Source of the DNA: Solenopsis invicta | Taxonomy: Eukaryota > Arthropoda > Insecta > Hymenoptera > Formicidae | Assembly (NCBI RefSeq): GCF_016802725.1 | Contig: NC_052679.1 | Span: 24,175,561-24,239,560 of the forward strand | Reading direction: 5' to 3' | DNA: 64,000 nucleotides | In this document: positions 24,401 to 35,700 of the stretch, piece after piece | Layout of the letters: each line of letters opens with the position of its first letter | Position numbering within the stretch: position 1 is the first letter of the stretch | Program-made: the position numbers and the translations under genes | Notes under the pieces: generated by a model | The model's input: only the letters and a program-made list of their open reading frames with translations | The model's database searches: none | Told to the model about the DNA's origin: nothing

Positions 24401-27400
24401 TTTCATTACTTTGGATTTAAAATCTGTCAGACAACACTTTGACAAATGTAATCGTTCAAATTTTAATAGAAAATATTCTTTATAAACAAAGTTATTCAAT
24501 AAAATAAAAATTGGTACCGTATTACTTTCTTTTCCTCTACGTTGCAATTAATATTATTAGTTATTTTATGAAAAGTAAGAAAGGTCTGGACATTTATATT
24601 TAAATTTGTTAATATTAATTTTACTAAATTTGCAAATTATTTTGCTGTAATAATAAAGAAATTCTTATTATGTTACTAAAGTAGTAACAATATAACATCA
24701 GAGCTATGATGTTAGACTACTGTGATTCGTGCAAATTCTTATTGTCATGAGCAAATTTTTATTTAGCAAAATTGTCTAATTAAGAAAGCAGACCTTATTG
24801 AAATATTGTTGTATTTACAATAAATATTAAGTTTAAATATAGCGTTATAAATAACGTAGCAAAGGTAACAAAAATAATAATTATTATTTTGTAGAAACGG
24901 CAATGGGTATGGATTTACGTGTTCAAGAAGTCCATTCTAAATATGTAACAGCAGTAGAGAAGTCAGTTCCAAAATTTTTATAATGCTTTTATTAATAAAA
25001 CACTTAATATTTTAATACTTAATAATGTTAAGGATTAATATTAGTCTTCCGAAAGTGTGAAAACCTTTTAATATTTTAGAAACTAAGCATTTTTAAAAGA
25101 CTTGTTTCAGATAAAAGTTGTAGGATTTAAAAAGATGTATTTATTATCCTATCATTTGGACGTTGGGTTGTGTTACTATGGTAAAATCAAGGTCACAATA
25201 ATTATTTTAAACAAGACGCTCTATTTTTCTTTCCAAAATCTAATAGCAGGTGTAAATAACTTTTCAACACATTAATAAAGTTATTTTTTATGAAGAACTC
25301 TTACCAAGTTATAAGGCTTGAAACTTTCTAGCCTCATAACTCGAAATGTACAAAATAAAAATTAATTTTGTTGTAGTGTTTTAAAAAGTTCTTGACATCT
25401 GCTATTTGATTCTGGAATCAAAAGTAGAAAATTTAATTTAAAAAAGTTGATGTAATATTGATCTGACCTTAGTGCCGCCATACAAAATTAAAATGATAGG
25501 ATTACTTAAAAGATCTTTTTAAATCCTGCAACTTTTGCTTAAAACAATTCTTTCAAAATTGCTAATTTTTTGAAATATTTAAGGGTTTTCACACTTCCGG
25601 AAGACCCTGTATATAATTTCAATTTTTACAAGCAAAACATTGACGCATTACGCTACCCATAATGTAAAAAGAAAGGTGAACCGTTGCGCATAACGGCGGA
25701 AATCTATGTATCCAAATCGATCAGAAATTGAGCTTATTTGCAGAACAAACTATTGCACTATTATACTCTGGCGACTATATTGAATTTTAGAAATATTTTC
25801 AAAATTTGAATGACTGACAAAGTTTTCGCTACCTACAAGCCACTGCGCATCTATTGGAATAGTTCACTTTTTTTTCCGCTATAATAATATTCTGCAAGAA
25901 CAACGTATTGTGTTATATTTTGCATCCAACTCGATAAAATGTAAACGTATTTTGATACTTTTAGAGTATCCGAGTTAATAATGACTCGAATCTTTCAACC
26001 GTGGCTTTGGATGGACTGGATATACTATTTAACGCCTGCAGGAAGACAGTTTAAATCAGCGCTGAAAACAGTCCATGGATTTGCGGATGAGGTAGAACAA
26101 AGAAAAGATTTAAACAGTATCAGAGTTTAAATTTTTCACGTATTGTACAAAAATTCACATATTTACAATAAACATGATAAATTTCAGGTGATAAAAAAGA
26201 AAAAACTCGAACGACGATCAAAAACTGGCAAAACGGAACTTGAAAATAAAGATGATGAATCTGACATAGGTATTATTGTAAATTATAATTATGCAGCATA
26301 CATTTTACTTATTTTTTTTCCTTTTTCTTTATTTAATAAAATGTGTTGTATTAGGTAAGAAAAATAGGGTAGCGTTTCTAGATCTATTATTAGAGGAAAA
26401 TGGAAAAGACGACTCCCCTATGACTGATGATGAGTTGAGAGCGCAAGTTGACACGATTATGTTTGCGGTAATGTCCAAAATTAAAATTAAAATTAAAATT
26501 CTCCAATTATTTTAATATAAAATTTTCTCTTATATCACTCAATAATGTATTTATACAAGTGTAAAATAATACGATAATGATAATAGGGACACGACACAAC
26601 TTCGGTTGCTGTATGCTGGACACTCTTCCTCTTGGGCAATAATCTCGAGCATCAGAAAAAAGTTCACGAAGAACTCGAAGAGGTATTCGGAGATTCGGAG
26701 ACCCCAGCCAGTGTAAAGCAGCTGCCGCAATTAAAGTATCTTGATAGAGTTATAAAGGAGACGCTTCGAATATTTCCGAGTGCAAATTTCATATCGAGGC
26801 AAATAATAGAAGAAATAAAATTAGGTAAGATATTTTACTTATCTATGAAAAAGAAAAACTTAAAGAATTTGTTTTGTTAACGTGTTAATTTGTTTGTAAA
26901 TCAATTAATAATGTTCTTGAAGGTTTGGTACTTGTAAAACTTTGTAAATAATGCTCTTATTGTTTTTTTTTACTAAAGAAAACTAAAGTAATTTTTCTAA
27001 AAATACTTGTAGATAATTTTTCAGATCAACAAAACTTAAATTATAATTTTTCATAAAATTTAATTTTTAGATCACAAAAGCAATTATACGAATACAGAAA
27101 ATGAATATATTTTATTATATATTTCGTGTATTATTAATCGAGGCAAATGCAGTCTATAGTCAATTTATTTCTTATATTTTAGATGACCATATTCTTCCGA
27201 AAGATCATGAAGTCTCAGTGCCAATACTGCTTGTACATCGAAACCCAGAGGTTTGGCCGGATCCATTAAAGTTCGATCCAGATCGCTTTCTTCCAGAGAA
27301 CTCGAAAGATAGAAATCCGTATGCATACGTTCCGTTCAGCGCTGGACCGAGAAACTGTGTAGGCATGAGATTCGCTCAACTCGAAATGAAATTATTATTG

Positions 27401-27523
27401 GTTGCTATTCTTAGAAAATGGAGGGTAAAAAGCGTAAAAACAATTGATACGATCCGATACGGTGAAATTGTGGTTGTGCGACCCTGCGAGGAATTGCTCA
27501 TACATTTCACACCCAAGAAATGA
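18331..27523 (+). CDS. CYP4: Cytochrome P450, CYP4 family, gene 1 (512 aa)
   Basis: Heme monooxygenase, ER-anchored; CYP4 enzymes typically hydroxylate fatty acids, hydrocarbons, pheromones or xenobiotics. Ten exons: 18331-18502, 18643-18755, 20101-20191, 22635-22829, 24895-24961, 25965-26091, 26188-26269, 26355-26467, 26587-26824, 27183-27523. All junctions keep frame and total 1539 nt with stop, the usual CYP4 length. The start is the ATG before DFISLALIF; residues 3-24 form the membrane anchor. Motifs: helix-C WFHDR (W129-R133); I-helix AGHDTT (320-325, split by intron 8); K-helix ETLR (378-381); PDRF (432-435); heme loop FSAGPRNCVG with C458. The intron after exon 5 uses GTCAGT, a slightly unusual donor shared with gene 2. 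Introns 3, 4 and 5 are swollen by transposons. No breaks are seen, so it looks functional. It might belong to the ant/wasp CYP4AB-type group, but the subfamily is not proven. Confidence 0.93.
20619..21705. mobile_element. About 1.09-kb insertion in CYP4 gene 1 intron 3
   Basis: Absent from gene 2, where GAATTTTGCAAATCAATA runs directly into a TA tract and TTTTATTCTATTTGACATG (35041-35085). It begins GGGGAGAGCGAGGCAATTCGG and ends AATTACCCTGTATA. Inside are a CT/C-rich microsatellite (21427-21489) and no supported gene. The two ends do not pair clearly, so this may be more than one insertion. Confidence 0.55.
21427..21489 (+). repeat. (CT)n / poly-C microsatellite
   Basis: CT dinucleotide run with a central C tract, inside the intron 3 insertion. 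Confidence 0.9.
22058..22610. mobile_element. 553-bp palindromic element in CYP4 gene 1 intron 3
   Basis: Ends CAGTGTTGAGTAAAAG and, inverted, CTTTTACCCAACCCTG. Nearly the whole length folds back (e.g. AAATAAGTTTATTTT / AAAATAAACTTATTTA, CTTATTTCAAGAGC / GCTCTTGAAATAAG). It is missing at the matching site in gene 2 (about 35400). TA follows the right end. This fits a Tc1/mariner-type foldback. Confidence 0.8.
22912..24537. mobile_element. TA-type element copy 2 in CYP4 gene 1 intron 4
   Basis: Same family as 15696-16576: ends GAGGAGAAAAGAGTATTATGG and CCGTATTACTTTCTTTTCCTC, with TA on both sides. Gene 2 has the empty site ACATTATATACGTTGC (about 35691). It is enlarged by a nested insertion (23541-24291). 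Confidence 0.8.
23541..24291. mobile_element. Nested element, about 750 bp
   Basis: Absent from the sister copy at about 16340. Ends are imperfect inverted repeats: AAAGGGTATTGCAGAATAA on the left and AAAGGATATAGCGGAATAA on the opposite strand on the right (16 of 19 match). No long frame is present. Confidence 0.6.
25044..25609. mobile_element. Palindromic element in CYP4 gene 1 intron 5 (shared with gene 2)
   Basis: Ends GTCTTCCGAAAGTGTGAAAA and, inverted, TTTTCACACTTCCGGAAGAC followed by CCTG. Arms of about 270 bp. The same element at the same intron position in gene 2 (36213-36796) shows it was inserted before the gene duplication. Confidence 0.8.
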
Positions 27524-28132
27524 TCAGTTTACCAGCAAATGTATGCTTTTTATAATGTGATTTTTATAACTTTTTCTTATTAATCTTTTACGTATATATA
27601 CGTAATGCATATATGCTTACATATATTCACATAGATGCTATATCTGCTTAAATATCACAATAATCGAATTAAGGTGTCGGTATTCATTAATTCAATCATG
27701 TTTTCCTAATAACAATACGTTATAATTGTTGTTTAAAATTCGGGATCTTGCCTTGCAGGCAGAATGTTTTAAGCTAACAATATAGTTTTGATGACGCGAA
27801 TACGAACAAAAGATTTGTACATTTTGCAATATGACGACAAATATTAATAAATGTTTAAAGCCAAAACATATTATAATTAAATATATAAAGATAATAATAA
27901 TATAGAACTGGTTGCTAATTATTGCTGCCTTCTTTAGAATTGTAGTTCTTGTGTAATTGTTAATAAATTGTATTGAGAATGATCCAAAGTATAAGATCAA
28001 AATGTCTACATTATTAATTTTATTGAATAATAAAGTTCAGTGTTACATACAAACAACCAGAGTTAGCTCTAATATATCGACATTATTCTTATAAATTTAA
28101 TCCTTTGAACCCTATGCTGTTAAGTTAGTTAT
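27524..28132 (+). repeat. 3' flank of CYP4 gene 1, duplicated with gene 2
   Basis: Aligns with 38902-39512 from ATCAGTTTACCAGCAAATGT to ATAAATTTAAT...TTAAGTTA. It probably holds the 3'UTR and polyadenylation site. Similarity stops at about 28132, the right edge of unit 2. Confidence 0.7.
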
Positions 28133-29087
28133 TTTGTAAATATTTGTGTGTGTTTATGTATGTTGAATCTATTTGCCACTAAAATAATATTAAAAAACTC
28201 CAAACAATTGACTGTTAGTACTTAACAAATAACAATAATAATTTAAGGCTAAATTCTACATTTTTGGTGGAAAAAAAATTCGATTTTTTAAACATTTTCT
28301 TACATGTTTAAGTATAATATCCCTATATATAAAATGATTTTACGATATTCGAGTATGGTCTGCTGAACGCTGCGATGCACTTACTAGAAAAATGCTGAAA
28401 TACACTGACGCAACACAACCACAAAAGTACATTGGATTTTTCGGCTAATTTAAATTAGCCCGTAGTGAAAACTCTTACTATGATGATTCTTGCTATCTTA
28501 TTTTTTTTTATGTTTAAATAGAGGAGTTGCTCTAGCGCATGTCTCTCGTGAAAGATGAACAAACTACTTAACGTGTTTTAGAGATAAGAAATTGTTCCAA
28601 AAATTATATTGGAAACACGATGACATCTATGTTCTATGTTGCGCTTTCGTTTTTATGATTATTTCTGCTTAAACTAAAAATAAAGAAATTAAATTGCAGA
28701 ACGACGCAACGCGGCGACGGCCGGAAAACAAAGATCAATATTTGACTAGTTAAATATAGCATAATTAAAGTGAGAGAGAGAGAAAGAGAGAGAGAGAGTT
28801 TAAATGAGAATGTGTTGTCCGTATACTGGTGTGTTATTTGATCGCAACAGGCGCCTCATGGAAACACCTGCGTGTAACAGTGAATCGCACTGCCTCTGTC
28901 TACCACTTGTATTCGATCCGTCATACACTAACTATTCCTTCTTATAACTTAAAAACTAAGCTTCGGACAAATTTTTACTAAAGAAAAAATCATTTCAGAA
29001 TTCGATTACAAATATGCCTGTAAAAAGAACAATATTTCTGACTCACCCTGTATATACGTATACACACATACAGACACAGAACGAATT
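28133..29087. other. Spacer between units 2 and 3
   Basis: Non-coding; holds a GA-rich microsatellite (28770-28798) and a GC-richer piece at 28840-28930 with no convincing exon. Confidence 0.45.
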
Positions 29088-29091
29088 TTAA

Positions 29092-29427
29092 GGGGATGCT
29101 AAAGTCGTCCTTTTTTACCGACCAAACGTTAATTTTCGGGCACGCCGTTCTTCTAATTGCATTTACAGATTTAAAAATTCTTTTCCACAATTAAAGTATA
29201 GACAGTAATGTATAACGGACGCTATATAAGGATAAGAAAAATATAAAAAATTGAAAATAATTTTCCAATTTTTTTCGTTTTCATTATCCTTTTACAGCGT
29301 CCGTTATACATTACTGTCTATACTTTAATTGTGGAAAAGGATTTTTAAATATGTAAATGCAATTAGAAGAACGGCGTGCCCGAAAATTAACGTTCGGTCG
29401 GTAAAAAAGGACAATTTTAGCATCACC
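29092..29427. mobile_element. Foldback element with TTAA target duplication
   Basis: 336 bp, almost entirely palindromic with arms of about 165 bp and a small loop near 29260. Left end GGGGATGCTAAAGT, right end (inverted) GGTGATGCTAAAAT. TTAA flanks both ends (29088-29091 and 29428-29431), the piggyBac-type target. No transposase frame. Confidence 0.85.
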
Positions 29428-29769
29428 TTAATGGTTGAATTAGGTTTTTATTCTATGAAAGAAATTATTGACTGCACATCCAATCTATTTAAGTCTGTTG
29501 GCACCAACATTATTCTAGTTTTAAGGAAGACTTAAATATGTTTTTATTTAAAAACAAAAACAAAGGTGCATTTTAAAAGCTACACATAAGAAAATGGGAC
29601 ATAGAAAACGTGAAAAAATTTAAAAACTGTAGGAAGAATCAAAGAAAAAGCAGAACATACTTAATATAATATATACAGTTAAATAAGACGATTGAATGTA
29701 TTACCATGTAATTATTCATATAAAGTCTAATACTCTCTCAATATAATTTATATTAAATAAAAATGTACC

Positions 29770-30905
29770 TACGCATACAACACAGAAAGATTGCAGAAAC
29801 ATTGCAGGATGATTTCATTGAAACATTGTAATATTGCATATTGATTGCGAAACATTGCTGCAACATTGCTGTAAGATTGCAGCAACGTTAAGATGTCTAT
29901 TTTTTGAACTATTGTATTGAAACATCTCAGCAACATTGCAATGTTGTGTATATAGTATAAATAATAAAAGACTATATAATATATCACAAAATTATAATAT
30001 TACAATATTTCAGCAATAACATTTGCAGCAATGTTGCTGCAACTTTGCAACAACATTGCTGGAAAAAGGTAATGGGGCTGAAATGTTCTGTATATTAATT
30101 CTGAGTAATGCCGGGAGCACACACTCTTGCAAATGCATAACGCATAAAAGAATGAACTAATCAAAATCCTTTATTTTTCGTTTGGAGTGGGAAATAAAAG
30201 ACTCTGGTTCATTCTCTTATGCATTATACAAAAGTCTGCTCCAGCTTTTACATTTCCATAAAAAAAAAATCTTAGCTGTTTCAAACATATAATTTGCTTA
30301 TTTACTTATTTAACTAGCAAAAATTACACTTTTGTGATAACAGTTTTAAGTATAAATTTATTTGGGTATTAATATTACAAATATTGTTTAGAATTATAAA
30401 TTTTTATCCAAGAAAGTTACATTACTTTAAAATAATATAAAATTCAACATTGGATAAAATCGATATCTTTAAACTGTAATATAATAAAAAAAAATATAAT
30501 ACGATTTTTAACCAATCACAATGACGCGCCAACTGACCGGATTGATCAATTCGCTTTGTAACAATTGCGTGTGATTAAATCTTAATTTTAGAACCAATAA
30601 ATCAATATAGAGATTCGGCGGAAAATTTAGTAATGTTGTCCAACCTAAATTTACTGAATGCGGATGAATAATTATGAATAAGTTAAATTAATGTATTATT
30701 ATACGAGAATATTTTGGCTCCTTATTGTCATTACTTTATAATTAAAAAATTATAATATTGCAATATTTCCGGAATGTTAATGTCACATTGCTGAGATATT
30801 GCAGGCATATTGTTAATTTATGTTTCTGCAATGTCTCCGTAATATTGCACTGCAATTTGCAACATTGCAACATGGCTGGAATATTGTTGCAGTTTTCTGT
30901 GCTGT
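29770..30905. mobile_element. About 1.1-kb element with ATTGCA/GCAACATTGC subrepeats
   Basis: Ends CATACAACACAGAAAG and, inverted, CATACAGCACAGAAAA. Both subterminal parts (29785-30065 and 30741-30895) are packed with degenerate AACATTGCTGCAACATTGC-type repeats in opposite orientation. It sits immediately left of copy C of the tandem unit. Non-autonomous; superfamily uncertain. Confidence 0.6.
30107..30243. mobile_element. Small MITE nested in the 1.1-kb element
   Basis: Arms GGAGCACACACTCTTGC... and ...CAAAAGTCTGCTCC, with paired ATGCATAA, AGAATGAAC and TTTATT segments; about 137 bp. Confidence 0.7.
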
Positions 30906-32160
30906 ATGGGGCGTTATCTCATTTTTAAATGCAAGCCTCTGTTCTATCTCGTCAGTTGTAAAAACACTGTTCATGATGCAGCAGATTTCATAAGAGACAC
31001 TGAAAAATTCAAATGATTTAAGTGTTTAGTTCAGTTATTTAACTGTTGCGTAAGTACTTATCATTGTGGAATTTATTGGAAATAAAGAAGAAATATGGAA
31101 GATTAAGTTACCGCGGATTTTGTATTTTTATTTCACTATTGAAATTTAAATCAAAGAAGAAAGAGAGAGAAAGTAGAGTCCATAATCCTTCTTCAAATTA
31201 TTATATTATTATCTTTTAATATAAACTTTTTTAATTTAATTTCTAATATCATCTTTTCTTTACAGGAATTATAAACTATTATTTATGAAATATATTATTT
31301 AATATTATTGCATAAAATAAAATTTAAATGTAAGTCATAAAACGTAAGTTGTAATAAATATCCAAGTTACAATATTTAATATAGTATCAAAGATGCTAAT
31401 GAAATTTTGGTGTATCGTACAAAGATTGACTCTTCTTATGTAACATACGATAAGCATCGAAAGCTCATACTTTTTAAGCATTATATAAAACATTAATGAC
31501 TAATTGAAAAAGAAAGAATAATTATCAGCCTTACTTAAACCAATTTTTAACAATTTATAATTTGTATCAGATACAAAAAAGAATTCCAAGAATTAAATAT
31601 GTGCAAAAATTTTGACAAATTATTTGAGAGCATCTCGAAAAAGCAAACGTATGTAACTGCGCTCAGGAGAGAAAGAATTGTAGCTAAAAATGATTCAAAA
31701 CTGAGTCAAAGTGGCCGTTTTTAAATTAATAAAATTGTTAATTCTACGCACAAACAACCGTGCTTACTCGTGTTAGCCCATTAACAGTTGATTATTTGAT
31801 GTTTTTTAACATTATGCTTTGTTTTACGCGTATGTTCATAAACTCAAGCATCAAACCGGGACAAGAATGAGCAATAAATTAAGTAATTTTAAATCAGAGT
31901 TATTCTAAACCTTTAAAATATGCGATAGCTTGAGAAACGTTGTTATGATAAGAACGTTACGACTTTGCGAAAAACCGAGAACGGAGTCTCGTAGTTTAGT
32001 CGACTAGGATCTGTCGACAAGGTCGTTTGTTTCTCTCTTTTTGCAACGAGTGTCGATTTGTAAGGAAGAATTCACACAATTAATTACTAGTCTGGTATGC
32101 CCTTAGTTACAATAATATGCAAATAATAATAATGTAAATTAAGGAAAAATTTTATAAGTG
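30905..32160 (+). repeat. Tandem unit, copy C (5' part)
   Basis: Aligns with copies A and B (GCGTTATC, AAATGCAAGCCTCTGTTCTA, and later the GAGTCTCGTAGTTTAGTCGA block). The Penelope-like hairpin is truncated: only its right half (31626-31780) remains, fused to AT-rich DNA. It leads into CYP4 gene 2. Confidence 0.8.
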
Positions 32161-32785
32161 TAACAATTCTGGATAGTATTTCAATACCTTTTGGCTTTCC
32201 TCGTGGCATATTTAAAAAAAATTTAAACTTTATCAACTTAATTTAAGTAACATTAAAATAATGTTTCTGAAATAAACAATTAAGAGTGATTAATTGTACT
32301 TAAGAGGATAGTGAAACAGGTAAACTATTAGAAGTAAAAAATTCCATTGATTTTCTAAATTATTATAATACATATGTGTATGTATGCATACATATATATG
32401 TTAAGCAGTAAACTTTTATATAAATTAAAATGAGATATAATAGATAAATACTATATAAATTGTATTAACATATTTTTTACATTTATGTGTTAAAAAGATA
32501 ATGGACAAAAGTTTTTTTTTAACTATTTTTTATCATTTTTATCAACAACTACTTCTGTTGATAAATTTTGTTGACATAGAGTATATTCTTCGATATGCAT
32601 CCTATCGACTTTATCACAATTGAAAGTATGTTTGAGCAATATTTCAAATCAGAATTGGAAGTACTATAACGGCGAAAACAGTGTAGTGCTTTGATATAAT
32701 CTTAATGTAGTTTTACTTTATCCCATCTAATTAAATTTATTTATTTACTAACTTAAATTATTTGAAGTTTTTGCAGAATACGAGA

Positions 32786-35700
32786 ATGGATTTTATCTCT
32801 TTGGCATTATTCACTCTTTGCGTTATTGTGATTTTCCGAGTTTTATTGATGGTACATTATCAATATGTTGTGCGACAAAAACTTAAAAACATTCCCCAAG
32901 TCGACAGTTTTCCTTTTGGTTCGGCATATGAGACAATGAGTATATCGTTGGAGAGTAAAGTATTCATTGATTAACTTAATTTTTATTATTTTTTTGTACA
33001 AGTGTCATTCGTACACTACTTAAAATAAAAACTGAGCTATTTAAATTTATATAATAATTAAAACAGTATAAAAATTAATTAATTCAATTTCTAGAACGCA
33101 TGAAAAAGGATTTTCAATATTTGGCTCAGACATGCAAAGAAGGGATATACATACAATGGTTCTTAGGCAAGCCGTGTATTTTCGTATATAAGCCAGAATA
33201 TTTAAAGGTAAACACAAAATATATCAGTCTTTATTTTGTTGTTCCTAAAAAATATCATTCTTTATCTTTTTTTGCGACAACTAAAGGAAAGTCGCAGTAT
33301 CAACACATTACATCTCTTAAAGTAACATTTCTTTAATTCTCAAAAAGTAATCATTGAACTTTATTAATACTGATAGAAATCTAATTTGTTTAAATAATAA
33401 AAGAATTAAAAAACTATAATTTATATATTCATAGATTATTATATTAAAACAGAATTTATAAAATAAATTCTTCAAATGTGAAAATAATATTCTTATAATT
33501 ATTTCTTGCAAATTGCATATAGTTTAAACAATAGTAAATATATTATTAACATTAGGTTATTTTATGTGTTTGTAACTTAAAATTGTTCTATTTATATTTT
33601 TGTTACTTTTGTTTTTTTATGGAATACTTTTAAATAAAAATTAATGAGAAACGTTTTAGATCAAAGTGGATAGTCTCTAGAACTCATTATTTTGTACAGA
33701 TAACTCATGTAAAAAGAAAAGAGAAGGAAAATATAACAGTATTGCTTATTTTGTCAAGTTTTCCATTATATTATCAGATGCTCATTATTACTTACAAAGA
33801 GCTTAAGCGTTGCATAATTCTAAATGACACAGAAAATACTGTAGCATCTAACATAAGACTTTTAGTTTATATTAATGTTTATAAAGTATATGTTTATTTG
33901 CGTTTATGTTCTTTTTGCAATTTTTGTTTAAGAAATATAATTAAAAAACAAAGTAATATGTCAATATCAGCAACTTTTCTTTAATATATTATACATTTAA
34001 GCGATAACCGTCGTAATTATTATGATAAAAAAGCATCAATGTAAAATTGTAGAATAAATTATTCTCGACAATTATAAAACGTTTTCAAACATTTAAAAAT
34101 TCTTAATTGTTAAATGGGATTTCCATCCAATGAAAGTAATTAGGAGGATAAAAAATTTTATTGAACGAGAGATCTTTTTGTTTTATCAATACTGATACTA
34201 CGTAATAAGTAACAATTAAAATTCGTTATTGTATAACTATTAGGTATATTGTAAATATATTTGTTTTATTAGTAAAAAGAAGATAGAAGATATACTAAAA
34301 GTTTTGTTGTTTAAATTTATTTTTGAAAAAATTAAAAATTTTTTTTAATATAATTTATCCTTAACAAGTCCGTTTAATTTCATAAAAAACTGTAATTGTT
34401 AAATAAAAATTGTCATTATAATAAAATAAAAAGTTTACAGGTTCAGTAAAACTTTTTTTGATAAATGATACTAGTAGTCATAAAAATACGTTGTGTTTTT
34501 TTCTAAATATTAAGTTATATCCCTTTCAATCATTTACAGCATATTTTTCCCAGTACCGTAAATATAACAAAAGCGGTGCGTTATGATTTGTTGAAATCCT
34601 GGTTGGGCAAGGGACTTTTAACATCTACAGGTAAATACATAATAAAATTATATTAATTATTTATTATATGTATATATTTGTTATAATTTTAGAATTTAAA
34701 AATTGCAGTTTATTTGCTATGCTTTAATAAGTTATGCTTAAATAGTTATTTATGTAAATATTTAAATAAGCTGTAAAAAAATAAGTTTTATTTTCTATTC
34801 AATACAGATATATATGTATTTAAAATCTAACGTAACATTTTAGTCTTTGTGATTTCTTTAACATACTCGTGTACCTTTTGAGAATATAAAAACATTTATT
34901 GAATATCATTACTTGATCACATTTGAAAAATCACTGATTGTTTTATAAAGGGACTAAACTATTCTCGTGTATCAACAAGAATGGCGCATTCTATTGTACA
35001 AATTTATTAGTAATCATAAATAGTTCAACATTTATTATTTGAATTTTGCAAATCAATATATATATATATTTTATTCTATTTGACATGATGACTTTTGATG
35101 TAATCTTTTATATGAATTGATATATCTGCTTTATTTATTTATTTGTATATTTGTGCTTATTTGCACGTCTAAATTTTTTTATTTTTAACGTTATGTATTA
35201 ATACTACTAAGACTAATTTGAAACGTTTACTTTACCGATTTAATGATGAACAAGTTTAATGATTATGCGGATATATTTATATTTATTATTACAAATAAGT
35301 ACATACGTCTTCTTTTGCTTTCTGAGCTTCTATTTTTTCTTTGATTGTTTCAACAAATTTTGTAGATTTTACTTTTGCGATATTTATATAACATAAATAA
35401 ATAACATTTTAATGCTACTTTAGGTAAACAATGGTTCCACGATAGAAAACTCATCGGGGCAACATTCCATTTTAGTATATTAGAAAAATTTGCTGTGGTT
35501 ATGACTGAAAAAGCACAAATTTTAACAAAATGTCTTCAAAGAAAAATAGACGAAAATCCAGGGAAGGCCATTGATATTTACCCTCTTATTGTCAACGCAA
35601 CTCTTGATGTTATCTGCGGTAATGTTTTATTTCTTATAATATGTAGTATATAATTACAATATCTTTATCGAAAAAAACATTTATAACATAATACATTATA

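Noticed and set aside
28990..29535. Two similar frames (MWKRIFK...NAIRRTACPK) on opposite strands
   Set aside because: They are the two arms of the TTAA foldback, not genes.
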